From Mycobacterium sp. WUMAC-067 (lineage in GTDB: Bacteria > Actinomycetota > Actinomycetes > Mycobacteriales > Mycobacteriaceae): a DNA stretch of 64,000 nt. A model generated the notes under the pieces. It was not told the DNA's origin, did no database searches, and saw nothing but the letters and a program-made list of their open reading frames with translations. Location of the stretch: NCBI RefSeq assembly GCF_020217485.1, contig NZ_JAEKMI010000021.1:32771-96770 (forward strand). The letters run 5' to 3'. Of this stretch, positions 24,123-32,047 are shown piece by piece. The position numbers and the translations under genes are program-made. Position 1 is the stretch's first letter, and each line of letters starts with the position of its first letter.

Positions 24123-24623
24123 ATGCGGTGGATCGCGCTGGCGTTGAGTGCGGCCCTGGTCAGCGCGGTGCCGGCGGCCGCCGACGACGATCGCCTGGAC
24201 TGGCCGCTGCGCCCGCCGCCGGCCGTCACCCGTTCCTTCGACGCCCCGGTGCAGGATTGGCATCCCGGCCACCGCGGTGTGGACCTGGCCGGCGCCGCCG
24301 GCCAGCCGGTGTACGCCGCGGGCGGGGCCACCGTGGTGTTCGCCGGGTTGCTGGCCGGACGGCCGGTGGTGTCGCTGGCTCATCCCGGGGGTTTGCGCAC
24401 CAGCTACGAGCCGGTCCGGGCGGCCGTGCGGGCCGGGCAGTCGGTAACGGCCGGGACCGTGATCGGCGCGTTGGTGCCCGGCCATCCGGGGTGTCGGGCC
24501 GCGGCGTGTTTGCACTGGGGCGCGATGTGGGGTCCGGCGTCGGGGGCGCGCTATGTCGATCCGCTGGGCCTGCTGAAGTCGACCCCGATCCGACTCAAAC
24601 CGCTACAGCCGCCGGGCGGCGCT
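24123..24623 (+). CDS. Secreted M23-family (LytM) peptidase, 3' end unclear (Rv2891 type)
   Basis: The ATG at 24123 gives a signal peptide (MRWIALALSAALVSAVPAAA) and then a LytM/M23 domain: SFDAPVQDWHPGHRGVDLAG has the first metal His and Asp (H-x3-D) and AACLHWGAMWG the H-x-H-like second site. VVSLAHPGGLRTSYEPV is the usual beta strand. It should act on peptidoglycan or as a LytM-type activator. Conserved sequence ends at LLKSTPIRLKPL, about 24605. The frame then has no stop until 26777, running antisense through xerC and the next gene. A +1 shift would stop at 24643-24645. I give the conserved part up to the xerC stop. Confidence 0.72.
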
Positions 24624-25520
24624 TCAGGCCCGGGGATGGGCCTGATCGTGCACCGCGCGCAGCCGGGACACGGCGACGTGCGTGTAGAGCTGCGTGGTCG
24701 CCAGGCTGGAATGGCCGAGCAATTCCTGGACCACGCGCAGGTCAGCCCCGCCTTCGAGGAGGTGCGTGGCCGCGCTGTGCCGCAGGCCGTGCGGGCCCAT
24801 GTCCGGTGCGCCGTCCACCGCGGCGACGGTCTGGTGCACCACCGTGCGGGCCTGGCGGACGTCGATGCGGCGCCCCCGCGCGCCCAGCAGCAGCGCCGGG
24901 CCCGATTCGGCGGTCGCCAGGGCGGGGCGCCCGTCGGCCAGCCACGCGTCGAGCGCTTCGGCGGCCGGCGCCCCGAACGGCACGCTGCGCTGCTTGTTGC
25001 CCTTGCCGAGGACGCGCACCAGGCGATGCCGGGTGTCCACGTCGTCGATGTCCAGGCCACACAGCTCGCTGACGCGGATCCCGGTGGCATAGAGCATCTC
25101 GACGATCAGCCGGTCCCGCAGCGCCATCGGATCACCTTGTTGCGCACCGGATTTGGCGGCGGCCATGGCGTCGCGGGCCTGATCCTGGCGCAGCACCGCG
25201 GGCAGGTTGCGATGCGCCTTGGGGACCTGGAGGCGCGCGGCCGGATCCCCGGCCAGCAGGCCGCGCCGGCTGGCCCAGGCGGTGAACGCCTTGACCGCCG
25301 AGGTGCGTCGGGCCAGGGTCGTGCGGGCGACGCCGGCGGCGGCCGCGGCGGACAACCACGCGCGCAGCAGCGGCAGGCTCAATCCGTCCAGGCCGGCCTC
25401 GCGCTCGCCCGCGAACGCGAGCAGCGAGCGCAGGTCGCCGAGGTAGGCGCGCCGGGTGTGCGCCGAACGCCCGCACTGCAAATCCAGGTACTCGTCGAAC
25501 TCGTCGAGGATCTCCCGCAC
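24624..25520 (-). CDS. xerC: Tyrosine recombinase XerC
   Basis: XerC works with XerD to resolve chromosome dimers at dif. The 298-residue protein has an N-terminal SAM-like core-binding domain (residues about 1-90) and the catalytic domain. Catalytic residues are visible: Arg in YATGIRVSELCG, H-x-x-R in GPHGLRHSAATHLL, His in LLGHSSLATTQLYTHV and the Tyr in TQLYTHV. The start is a GTG at 25520, and the length equals the M. tuberculosis protein. In M. tuberculosis PPE45 and Rv2893 lie beside it; here they are missing. Confidence 0.95.
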   Translation of the reverse strand: MREILDEFDEYLDLQCGRSAHTRRAYLGDLRSLLAFAGEREAGLDGLSLPLLRAWLSAAAAAGVARTTLARRTSAVKAFTAWASRRGLLAGDPAARLQVPKAHRNLPAVLRQDQARDAMAAAKSGAQQGDPMALRDRLIVEMLYATGIRVSELCGLDIDDVDTRHRLVRVLGKGNKQRSVPFGAPAAEALDAWLADGRPALATAESGPALLLGARGRRIDVRQARTVVHQTVAAVDGAPDMGPHGLRHSAATHLLEGGADLRVVQELLGHSSLATTQLYTHVAVSRLRAVHDQAHPRA

Positions 25521-25553
25521 TCCCCCACGCTCGCAGAAACCGGCCGGCCTGCC

Positions 25554-26714
25554 TCAGCCGACGCGCCGAAGCGTGTCCGGGGTGAGATCTTTGAGCGTCG
25601 GATAGCCGTCCACCGCCATGATGAGGTCCGCCTCGGCGAGGATCGAGCGCAGCACGTGCACGATGCCGTCGTCGCCGCCGAGCGCCAGGCCGTAGGCGTA
25701 CGGCCGGCCGATTCCGACTGCCGTCGCGCCCAGCGCGAGCGCCTTGATGACGTCGGCCCCGCTGCGCACACCGGAGTCGAACAGCACGGGCAGCCCGTCG
25801 GCCGCCTCGACGACGCCCGGCAGGCACTCGAGCGCGGGCAGGCCGCCGTTGGCCTGGCGCCCACCGTGCGTGGAGCAGTAGATGCCGTCGACGCCGCCGT
25901 CCTTGGCCCGCCGGGCGTCGTCGGGGTGGCAGATGCCCTTGATGATCAGCGGCAGGTCGGTCAGCGACCGCAGCCATTCGAGGTCGTCCCAGGTCAACGG
26001 GTTCCCGAACGTTGTGATCCACTGCAGCACGGCGGCTTGCGGGTCCTCCTCGGGCGGGCGCTGCAGGCCGGCGCGGAAGACCGGATCGCTGGTGTAGTTG
26101 CTCAGGCAGAGACCCCGCAGCTGGGGGAAGTTGGCGGTGGACAAATCGCGCGGGCGCCACCCGGGAATCCAGGTGTCGAGGGTGACGACGATGGCCGCAA
26201 AACCGGCGGCCTCGGCCCGCTGCACGAGGCTGGCGGCCAGGTCGCGATCCTTCGGCGTGTAGAGCTGGAAGAAGCCGGGGGTTGCGCCGAACTGTGCGGC
26301 GACGTCTTCCATCGGGTCGGCGGTCAGGGTGGAAACGACCATCGGGACACCTGTGGCCGCGGCCGCGCGGGCGGTGGCCAGGTCGCCGTGGCCGTCTTGG
26401 GCGCAGATGCCGATGACGCCGATCGGCGCCATGAACACCGGAGACGGCAAGGTCAGGCCGAACATCTCCACCGACAGGTCGCGGTCGGCGGCGCCGACGA
26501 ACATGCGCGGGATCAGGCCCCAGCGGTCGAACGCCTCCCGGTTGGCCCGCTGCGTGCGTTCGTCGCCGGCGCCGCCGGCGACGTACGACCACACCGACGG
26601 CGACATGGCCCGCTCGGCGCGGGCCTCCAACTCCGCGAAGGCCATCGGCAGCGCGGGCGCCACCCCGCCGAGGCCCTTGAAGTAGATCTCGTTCTGGTAG
26701 TCCGCGAATGCCAT
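25554..26714 (-). CDS. FMN-dependent alpha-hydroxy-acid oxidase, lactate 2-monooxygenase-like
   Basis: The 386-residue TIM-barrel flavoprotein closely follows the pattern of M. smegmatis lactate 2-monooxygenase, which turns L-lactate into acetate, CO2 and water. Shared blocks are ADYQNEIYFKGLGGVAP, SYVAGGAGDERTQRAN, IGVIGICAQDGHGD, LDTWIPGWRPRDL, LIIKGICHPDDARRA, and FDSGVRSGADVIKALALGA for FMN phosphate binding. The catalytic base is the His in CSTHGGRQANGG; the usual residue before it is Asn (SNHGG), here Thr. The ATG at 26714 is used. It is between viuB and xerC and is not in the M. tuberculosis order. Confidence 0.86.
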   Translation of the reverse strand: MAFADYQNEIYFKGLGGVAPALPMAFAELEARAERAMSPSVWSYVAGGAGDERTQRANREAFDRWGLIPRMFVGAADRDLSVEMFGLTLPSPVFMAPIGVIGICAQDGHGDLATARAAAATGVPMVVSTLTADPMEDVAAQFGATPGFFQLYTPKDRDLAASLVQRAEAAGFAAIVVTLDTWIPGWRPRDLSTANFPQLRGLCLSNYTSDPVFRAGLQRPPEEDPQAAVLQWITTFGNPLTWDDLEWLRSLTDLPLIIKGICHPDDARRAKDGGVDGIYCSTHGGRQANGGLPALECLPGVVEAADGLPVLFDSGVRSGADVIKALALGATAVGIGRPYAYGLALGGDDGIVHVLRSILAEADLIMAVDGYPTLKDLTPDTLRRVG

Positions 26715-26738
26715 GGAAAGAGAATGCCAGTCGAGCCG

Positions 26739-27608
26739 TCAGGCGGACGAGTTCGCCGACTCCGCCTCGGACTCTGACTGGGCCAGTTCCTTCTTCCACT
26801 GGCGGAACGTCTCTTCGGTGCGGCCGCGGCGCCAGTAACCCGAGATGGACGACGCCCATTTCGCGTCCACGCCCCGCTCCTTGCGGATGTAGGGCCGCAG
26901 ATTGTGCATGACGGCCTGCGCCTCACCGTGGATGAAGACGTGCACCTGCCCGGGCAGCCAGGGGGAGCTGGTGACGGCCTCGATCAGCGGCGCGTGATCG
27001 CCGGCGCGATCCTCGGGCACCAGGTCGGCGCGCCCGCCGCGGTACACCCAATGCACCTCGACGCCTTCCGGGGCGGTCAGCGGGATCTCGTCCTCCTGTC
27101 CCGCCACCTCGATGAACGCCTTCCCGACCGCGCTGGGCGGCAACGCTTCCAGAGCCGCGGCGATGGCCGGCAGCGCCGATTCGTCGCCGGCCAGCAGGTG
27201 CCAGTCGGCGGCTGGGTCGGGCGTGTACGCGCCGCCGGGGCCCATCAGGTAGATCGGCTGGCCGGGTTGGGCCGTCGACGCCCACTGGCCGGCCGTCCCG
27301 TGCTCGCCGTGCACGACGATGTCCAGGGCGATTTGGCGGGCCTCGACGTCGACGTGCCGGACGGTGAGGGTGCGCACGGACGGCCGTTTCTCCGGGGGCA
27401 GGCCGGCGAAGCTGTCGAGGGTCAGCGGCTCGGGCAAACCGGCCACGTCCACGTCGTCGGCGACGAACGCCAGCTTGACGTAGGAGTCGGTGAACTTGCT
27501 GGGCACGAAGGCGTCAAAATTCTTGCCCCGCAGCACCACCCGCACCATGTGCGGGGTGAGTTGCTCGGTACCGACAACCTCGAAGCATTGCAGTGGTCGA
27601 CCTGCCAC
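26739..27608 (-). CDS. viuB: Siderophore-interacting FAD protein ViuB
   Basis: The 289-residue protein belongs to the siderophore-interacting family, which reduces ferric siderophores in the cytoplasm with FAD and NAD(P)H. An N-terminal FAD barrel (RTLTVRHVD, the RxYTxR-like site; VVHGEHGTAGQWAS; GQPIYLMGPGGAY) is followed by a nucleotide domain (LLAGDESALPAIAAALEAL, VHVFIHGEAQAVMHNLRPYIRKE). SISGYWRRGRTEE is the family C-terminal mark. Start is a GTG at 27608 with AGGAGG close by. A promoter-like TATAGT lies 33 bases upstream; I see no IdeR box. Confidence 0.93.
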   Translation of the reverse strand: MAGRPLQCFEVVGTEQLTPHMVRVVLRGKNFDAFVPSKFTDSYVKLAFVADDVDVAGLPEPLTLDSFAGLPPEKRPSVRTLTVRHVDVEARQIALDIVVHGEHGTAGQWASTAQPGQPIYLMGPGGAYTPDPAADWHLLAGDESALPAIAAALEALPPSAVGKAFIEVAGQEDEIPLTAPEGVEVHWVYRGGRADLVPEDRAGDHAPLIEAVTSSPWLPGQVHVFIHGEAQAVMHNLRPYIRKERGVDAKWASSISGYWRRGRTEETFRQWKKELAQSESEAESANSSA

Positions 27609-27628
27609 GTGTCCTCCTGTCCGATGCC

Positions 27629-27653
27629 CGACTCGCCTCGACTATACGAGTCG
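27629..27653 (-). promoter_or_regulatory. Candidate viuB promoter inside an inverted repeat
   Basis: Arms CGACTCG and CGAGTCG (7 bp, perfect) at 27629-27635 and 27647-27653 enclose 11 bases. On the minus strand these hold TATAGT (27646-27641), a near-consensus -10 hexamer. The element overlaps the last codons and stop of dprA and would start transcription about 26 bases before the viuB GTG. It could be both promoter and operator. Confidence 0.5.
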
Positions 27654-28817
27654 CGGCGTTGATGCAGCGTGGCCTGCGGCGGCCCGGACGATTCGCCAGC
27701 GCCCGTCCTGGCGCTGCACCAACCCGGCCAGCTCGAGCATCGCCAGGGGCCCCAGCACCTGCTCGGGCATCAACCCCGACGCGACCGCGATCTCGTCGAC
27801 CGAGGCGGCGCCGCGGCCCGGCAACGCCTCGTAGACCAGGCGCTCGGCGTCGCTCAGGCCGTCCAACGGCGTGACCGGGCGCGGCTCGTCGGAGGCCAAC
27901 TCGCCGATGTGGCCGATGAGCTCGACGATGTGCTCGGCGCGGGTGACCAGCTCGGCGCCGTCGCGCAGCAGCGCATGGCAACCCGCCGACGCCGACGACG
28001 TCACGGGTCCGGGCACCGCGGCCACCACCCGCCCCAGCGCCCGCGCCCAGGCGGCGGTGTTCGCCGCCCCGCTGCGCAGACCCGCTTCGACCACCACCGC
28101 CGCCCCGGCGACGGCGGCCACCAGGCGGTTGCGGGTCAGGAACCGGTGACGGGCCGGGCGGACACCGGGGGCGTATTCGGTGAACAACAGCCCGTGCTGG
28201 CCGACGCGGTGCAGCAGCGCGGTGTGACCGCTCGGGTAGGGGACGTCGAGCCCGCCCGCGAGGACCGCCACGGTGATCCCGTCGCCGTCGAGCACGGCCC
28301 GGTGGGCGGCGCCGTCGATGCCGTAGGCGCCGCCCGAGACGACGGCGACGTCGCGTTGCGCGAGGTCGCCCGCCAGTTCTCCGGCCATCTGCTCGCCATA
28401 CGCCGTCGCGGCCCGCGTCCCCACCACGGCGGCCGCCCGGTGCGCGACCTCGTCGAGCCGGGCGGGGCCCTGCGCCCACAACACCATCGGCGCAACCATC
28501 GGCGGGCCGCCGCGCCGTCGTGGTTCGGCGCCGCGGAATGCGGCGAACGCCAGCAGCGGCCACTCGTCGTCGTCGGGGGTGATCAACCGCCCGCCCCGCC
28601 GGGCGATCGTCTCGAGATCGGTTGCCGACGTGTCGATGTCACGCCTGGCCTCGGTGTGCCGGGCCACATCGTCGTCGACCGCTCCGCGCCGGACTCGCTC
28701 GGCCGCCTCGACGGGGCCGACCCGGCGCACCAGGGCGGCGAGCGCGGCGCAGGGCGGTTCGGCCACCCGGGACAGATAGGCCCACGCCCCCTGCGCGGCA
28801 CCGTCGACCGCGGTCAT
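27642..28817 (-). CDS. dprA: DNA-processing protein DprA
   Basis: DprA binds single-stranded DNA and loads RecA in natural transformation; in mycobacteria its role is unclear. The 391-residue protein has an N-terminal SAM-like helical region, then the DprA Rossmann-like fold (AVVGTRAATAYGEQM, VSGGAYGIDGAAHRAVL, VAVLAGGLDVPYPSGH, VEAGLRSGAANTAAWA, GPVTSSASAGCHALLRDGA). It ends with a winged-helix domain (SVDEIAVASGLMPEQVLGPLAMLELAGLV). Unlike M. tuberculosis, where it directly follows the comM homologue, a small opposite-strand gene separates the two here. Confidence 0.94.
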   Translation of the reverse strand: MTAVDGAAQGAWAYLSRVAEPPCAALAALVRRVGPVEAAERVRRGAVDDDVARHTEARRDIDTSATDLETIARRGGRLITPDDDEWPLLAFAAFRGAEPRRRGGPPMVAPMVLWAQGPARLDEVAHRAAAVVGTRAATAYGEQMAGELAGDLAQRDVAVVSGGAYGIDGAAHRAVLDGDGITVAVLAGGLDVPYPSGHTALLHRVGQHGLLFTEYAPGVRPARHRFLTRNRLVAAVAGAAVVVEAGLRSGAANTAAWARALGRVVAAVPGPVTSSASAGCHALLRDGAELVTRAEHIVELIGHIGELASDEPRPVTPLDGLSDAERLVYEALPGRGAASVDEIAVASGLMPEQVLGPLAMLELAGLVQRQDGRWRIVRAAAGHAASTPRLV

Positions 28818-28930
28818 CGCCGGGTTCCCGGCGCCAAGGATCCGCCAAGAATCCGACCAGCCGCGCGCGCGAACGTGATGTCGTCAGCCACCGGGCGCCG
28901 CACACTCACCCGCACCGAACGGAGCGCACC

Positions 28931-29200
28931 ATGATCCTGCCGATGGCGCACCCGGCATCCGAGCGCCCCATAAACCCCTGGGCGGTCGCGGCGTTCGTGC
29001 TGAGCCTGGTCAGCTGGATCGGCTTTCCCACCCCCGTCATCAGCATCGGTCTCGCCTGCATCGCGTTGCGGGAGATGGAACAGCGGGGCGAAAGCGGGCG
29101 CGCCATGGCGCAATTCGCCCGCGCGTTCGCGATCCTGGTGAGCGTCGCGATCGCGTTGCGCGGCGGGCACACGGATTGGCTGACGATGGTGCGCCGGTGA
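28931..29200 (+). CDS. Small DUF4190-like membrane protein
   Basis: The 89-residue product has two hydrophobic segments: PWAVAAFVLSLVSWIGFPTP with VISIGLACIAL, and AFAILVSVAIAL. The NPWAVAAFVLSL opening is the usual DUF4190 pattern. Function unknown. GGAG six bases before the ATG at 28931 supports this start over the internal ATG at 28943. It is inserted between comM and dprA on the opposite strand and is convergent with comM (26 bases apart). Confidence 0.75.
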   Translation: MILPMAHPASERPINPWAVAAFVLSLVSWIGFPTPVISIGLACIALREMEQRGESGRAMAQFARAFAILVSVAIALRGGHTDWLTMVRR

Positions 29201-29226
29201 CCGGGGCGGCCGGGCGGTCGCGGCGC

Positions 29227-30738
29227 TCACCGCTGCGCCCCCGCCTGCCGGAAGCTCAGTGCGGTGGCGACCTCGTCGAGCCCGGGCGAGGTGTGGCCGG
29301 CCAGGTCGGCCAAGCTCCACGCGACCCGCAACGTGCGATCGAGGCCGCGGATGCTGAGCAGTCCACGGTCCAGCGCTCGTTGCAGCGGCTCCATCGCCGC
29401 GCTGCTGGGACGGAATTTTCGGCGCAGCAGGGTCCCGCTGACTTCGGCATTGGTGCGAAAGCCGTGCGGCAGCCAGCGCTGCGCGGCGGCCGCACGCGCG
29501 GCCGCCACCCGCTCACGCACCTGTGCGGTGGATTCGCCGTCGCGAGCCGAGAACGCCGTTGCCCGCACGGGATCCATCTGCACCCGCAGGTCCACGCGGT
29601 CCAGCAGCGGCCCGGACAACTTGCCCAGGTAGCGGCGTTTGGTCGCCGCCGGGCACATGCAGTCCTGCGGATTGGCCGGCGCGCACGGGCACAGGTTGGC
29701 GGCGAGCACCAGCTGGAACCGGGCCGGATAACACGCCACGCCGTCGCGGCGGGCAAGACGAATCTCGCCGTCCTCCAACGGTGTTCGCAAGGCCTCCAGG
29801 GCGCTGACCCGGATCTCGGCACACTCGTCGAGGAACAGCACCCCGCGATGGGCCCGGCTGACGGCGCCCGGGCGCGCCATCCCGGAGCCCCCGCCGACCA
29901 GCGCCGCGACGCTGGAACTGTGATGGGGCGCCACGAACGGCGCCCGGGTGATCAACGGCGTGTCCCCAGACAGCAACCCGGCCACCGAGTGGATCGCGGT
30001 GACCTCCAGCGACTCGCTCTCCGAAAGCGGCGGCAGTAGGCCCGGAAGACGTTGGGCGAGCATCGTTTTGCCCACTCCCGGCGGGCCGGTGAGCATGAGG
30101 TGGTGCGCCCCGGCGGCGGCCACCTCCACCGCGAACCGCGCCTGCGTCTGCCCGACCACGTCGACCAGGTCGACCACCGGCTCCTCGGGTGTGCGGTCCG
30201 GATCGATCCTGTGGTCCAGGGCGCCGCTGCCGCCGAGCCACTTCTTCAGCTGCCCCAGGGTCCGCACGCCCCACACGTCGATGCCGTCCACCAGGCTGGC
30301 CTCGGCCAGGTTGTCCGCCGGGACCACCGCGGCCGGCCACCCGTCGCGTTTGGCGGCGAGCACGGCGGGCAGCACCCCGCGCACCGGCCGCACCCTTCCG
30401 TCCAGCGACAGCTCGCCCAGCAACACGGTTTTCTCCAGCCGGTCCCATGGGTTCCTTCGCTGCGCCGTGAGCACCGCCGCGGCCAGGGCGATGTCGTACA
30501 CGCTGCCCATTTTCGGGAGCGTCGCCGGCGACAACGCCAGCGTGAGCCGCGCCTGCGGCCAGTCGTTGCCGCAGTTGGTGACCGCGGCCCGGACGCGGTC
30601 ACGCGACTCCTGCAGCGCGGCGTCGGGCAGACCCACCAGGTGCACGCCCGGCAGTCCGGACGTGATGTCGGCTTCGATCTCGACGATCTCGCCGTCCACA
30701 CCGCGCACCGCGACGGAGAACGCGCGCCCCAGCGCCAT
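29227..30738 (-). CDS. comM: Mg-chelatase/ComM-family AAA ATPase (Rv2897c type)
   Basis: ComM is a hexameric helicase that promotes branch migration during recombination in naturally competent bacteria. The 503-residue protein has an N-terminal Lon-like substrate domain (residues about 1-165), then an AAA domain with Walker A (TGPPGVGKTMLAQRLPG) and Walker B (GVLFLDECAEI). A cysteine-rich insert follows (NLCPCAPANPQDCMC), then sensor and C-terminal regions. The ATG at 30738 overlaps the yraN stop by one base (TGATG). Together with dprA it forms a recombination/uptake-type group. Confidence 0.93.
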   Translation of the reverse strand: MALGRAFSVAVRGVDGEIVEIEADITSGLPGVHLVGLPDAALQESRDRVRAAVTNCGNDWPQARLTLALSPATLPKMGSVYDIALAAAVLTAQRRNPWDRLEKTVLLGELSLDGRVRPVRGVLPAVLAAKRDGWPAAVVPADNLAEASLVDGIDVWGVRTLGQLKKWLGGSGALDHRIDPDRTPEEPVVDLVDVVGQTQARFAVEVAAAGAHHLMLTGPPGVGKTMLAQRLPGLLPPLSESESLEVTAIHSVAGLLSGDTPLITRAPFVAPHHSSSVAALVGGGSGMARPGAVSRAHRGVLFLDECAEIRVSALEALRTPLEDGEIRLARRDGVACYPARFQLVLAANLCPCAPANPQDCMCPAATKRRYLGKLSGPLLDRVDLRVQMDPVRATAFSARDGESTAQVRERVAAARAAAAQRWLPHGFRTNAEVSGTLLRRKFRPSSAAMEPLQRALDRGLLSIRGLDRTLRVAWSLADLAGHTSPGLDEVATALSFRQAGAQR

Positions 30739-31112
30739 CAGCCGACGCCTTGCAGGTGGGTGATCTCCGGGGTACGCCGGCGTCCGACCCGCACGCCGAT
30801 CACGTCGATGCGGATCGCCGCCCACCGCCGGTCCTGGCCGGCCAGCCACAGCCCGGCCAGCCTGCGCAGCCGCCGGACCTTGCGCGGGGTGACCGCATGC
30901 GCCAGTCCCCCGTAACCATCGCCGGTGCGGGTCTTGACCTCGACGAACACCACCGTGCCGGCGCGGTCGCAGGCGATGATGTCGAGTTCGCCGTAGCGGC
31001 AGCGCCAGTTGCGGTGCAGGATCCGCAATCCCGTGCGCCTCAGGTGATCCACGGCGAGCGCCTCGCCCATCGCCCCCAGTTGGATCCGGGTCATCGTCGT
31101 TTCGGTTGTCAT
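30738..31112 (-). CDS. YraN/UPF0102 nuclease-fold protein (Rv2898c type)
   Basis: The 124-residue protein has the UPF0102 nuclease-like core: GAMGEALAVDHLRR, NWRCRYGELDIIACD and VVFVEVKTRTGDGYGG, which give the E...D-x-I...E-x-K pattern of restriction-endonuclease-like folds. HAVTPRKVRRLRRLAGLWL follows. Its biological substrate is not established. The ATG at 31112 (MTTETTMTR) matches the known start; three more codons are open upstream. Its stop overlaps comM, so the pair is coupled. Confidence 0.9.
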   Translation of the reverse strand: MTTETTMTRIQLGAMGEALAVDHLRRTGLRILHRNWRCRYGELDIIACDRAGTVVFVEVKTRTGDGYGGLAHAVTPRKVRRLRRLAGLWLAGQDRRWAAIRIDVIGVRVGRRRTPEITHLQGVG

Positions 31113-31225
31113 GCGGGCCACGGTGCCCGCCGGGGCCGACGGGTCGGGCCGCCGTCGCGGGCTGCGGCCGCCCGCGCCCGCGGGTTATCCCCAGTGCGGC
31201 GTCCATCCACAGGCGGCGGAGAACC

Positions 31226-32047
31226 CTAGGTGATCCGGTCGGCCCTGGTGTAGATGTTCATCGAGTCCTCCCGCAAGAACGCCACCAGCGTCAGGCCGGC
31301 CTCCTCGGCCAGCGAAACCGCCAGCGACGACGGCGCGGACACGGCCGCCAGCACCGGAATCCCGGCCATCACGGCCTTCTGGGTCAGCTCGAACGAGGCC
31401 CGCCCGCTGACCAGCAACACCGAGGCTTCCAGCGGCACCCGCCGGTGCTCGAGCGCCCAGCCGATCACCTTGTCGACGGCGTTGTGCCTGCCGACGTCCT
31501 CACGCACCACCAGCATCGTGCCGTCGACCCCGAACAGCGCCGCCGCGTGCAGGCCCCCGGTGCTGTCGAAAACCTTTTGCGCGGAACGTAGTTGGTGGGG
31601 CATCGCCTTCAGTGTGGCCGCCGCGAGGGTGGCGGGATCGGCACCCGGGGTGAACCGGCTGCTCAGCCGCACCGCGTCCAGCGACGCCTTGCCGCAGACC
31701 CCGCACGACGAGGTGGTGTAGAAGTTGCGGGTGACATCGAGGTCGGGTTTGGCCACGCCGGCGGTCAGCGTCACGTCCAGCACGTTGTACGTGTTGGCGC
31801 CGCCGTCGTCGCGGCCCGCGCAGTAACGGATGCTGTGCACATCGTCGCGGCCGCCGATGACCCCTTCGGTGAGCAGAAAGCCTTGGGCGAGTTCGAAATC
31901 CGATCCCGGCGTGCGCATCGTCACGGTGACCGCCGCCCCGTCGACCCGGATCTCCAACGGCTCCTCGACGACCAGGGTTTCCGGTCGGGTGATCGCCTCC
32001 TCGGCGGTCAGATGCGTGACCCGCCGGCGCGACGTTACGTGCCCCAC
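31226..32047 (-). CDS. fdhD: Formate dehydrogenase sulfurtransferase FdhD
   Basis: FdhD passes sulfur from a cysteine desulfurase to the molybdenum cofactor of formate dehydrogenases. The 273-residue protein shows LEIRVDGAAVTVTMRTPGSD, LAQGFLLTEGVI, the essential C-x-x-C in TTSSCGVCGKASLD, VREDVGRHNAVDKVIGWAL and SGRASFELTQKAVMAGIP. Its GTG start overlaps the fdhF stop by one base (TAGTG), so the pair is translationally coupled, as expected for a maturation factor and its client. Confidence 0.96.
   Translation of the reverse strand: MGHVTSRRRVTHLTAEEAITRPETLVVEEPLEIRVDGAAVTVTMRTPGSDFELAQGFLLTEGVIGGRDDVHSIRYCAGRDDGGANTYNVLDVTLTAGVAKPDLDVTRNFYTTSSCGVCGKASLDAVRLSSRFTPGADPATLAAATLKAMPHQLRSAQKVFDSTGGLHAAALFGVDGTMLVVREDVGRHNAVDKVIGWALEHRRVPLEASVLLVSGRASFELTQKAVMAGIPVLAAVSAPSSLAVSLAEEAGLTLVAFLREDSMNIYTRADRIT

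Noticed and set aside
27609..27641. IdeR iron box before viuB
   Set aside because: The region has a palindrome but no TTAGGTTAG-type sequence.
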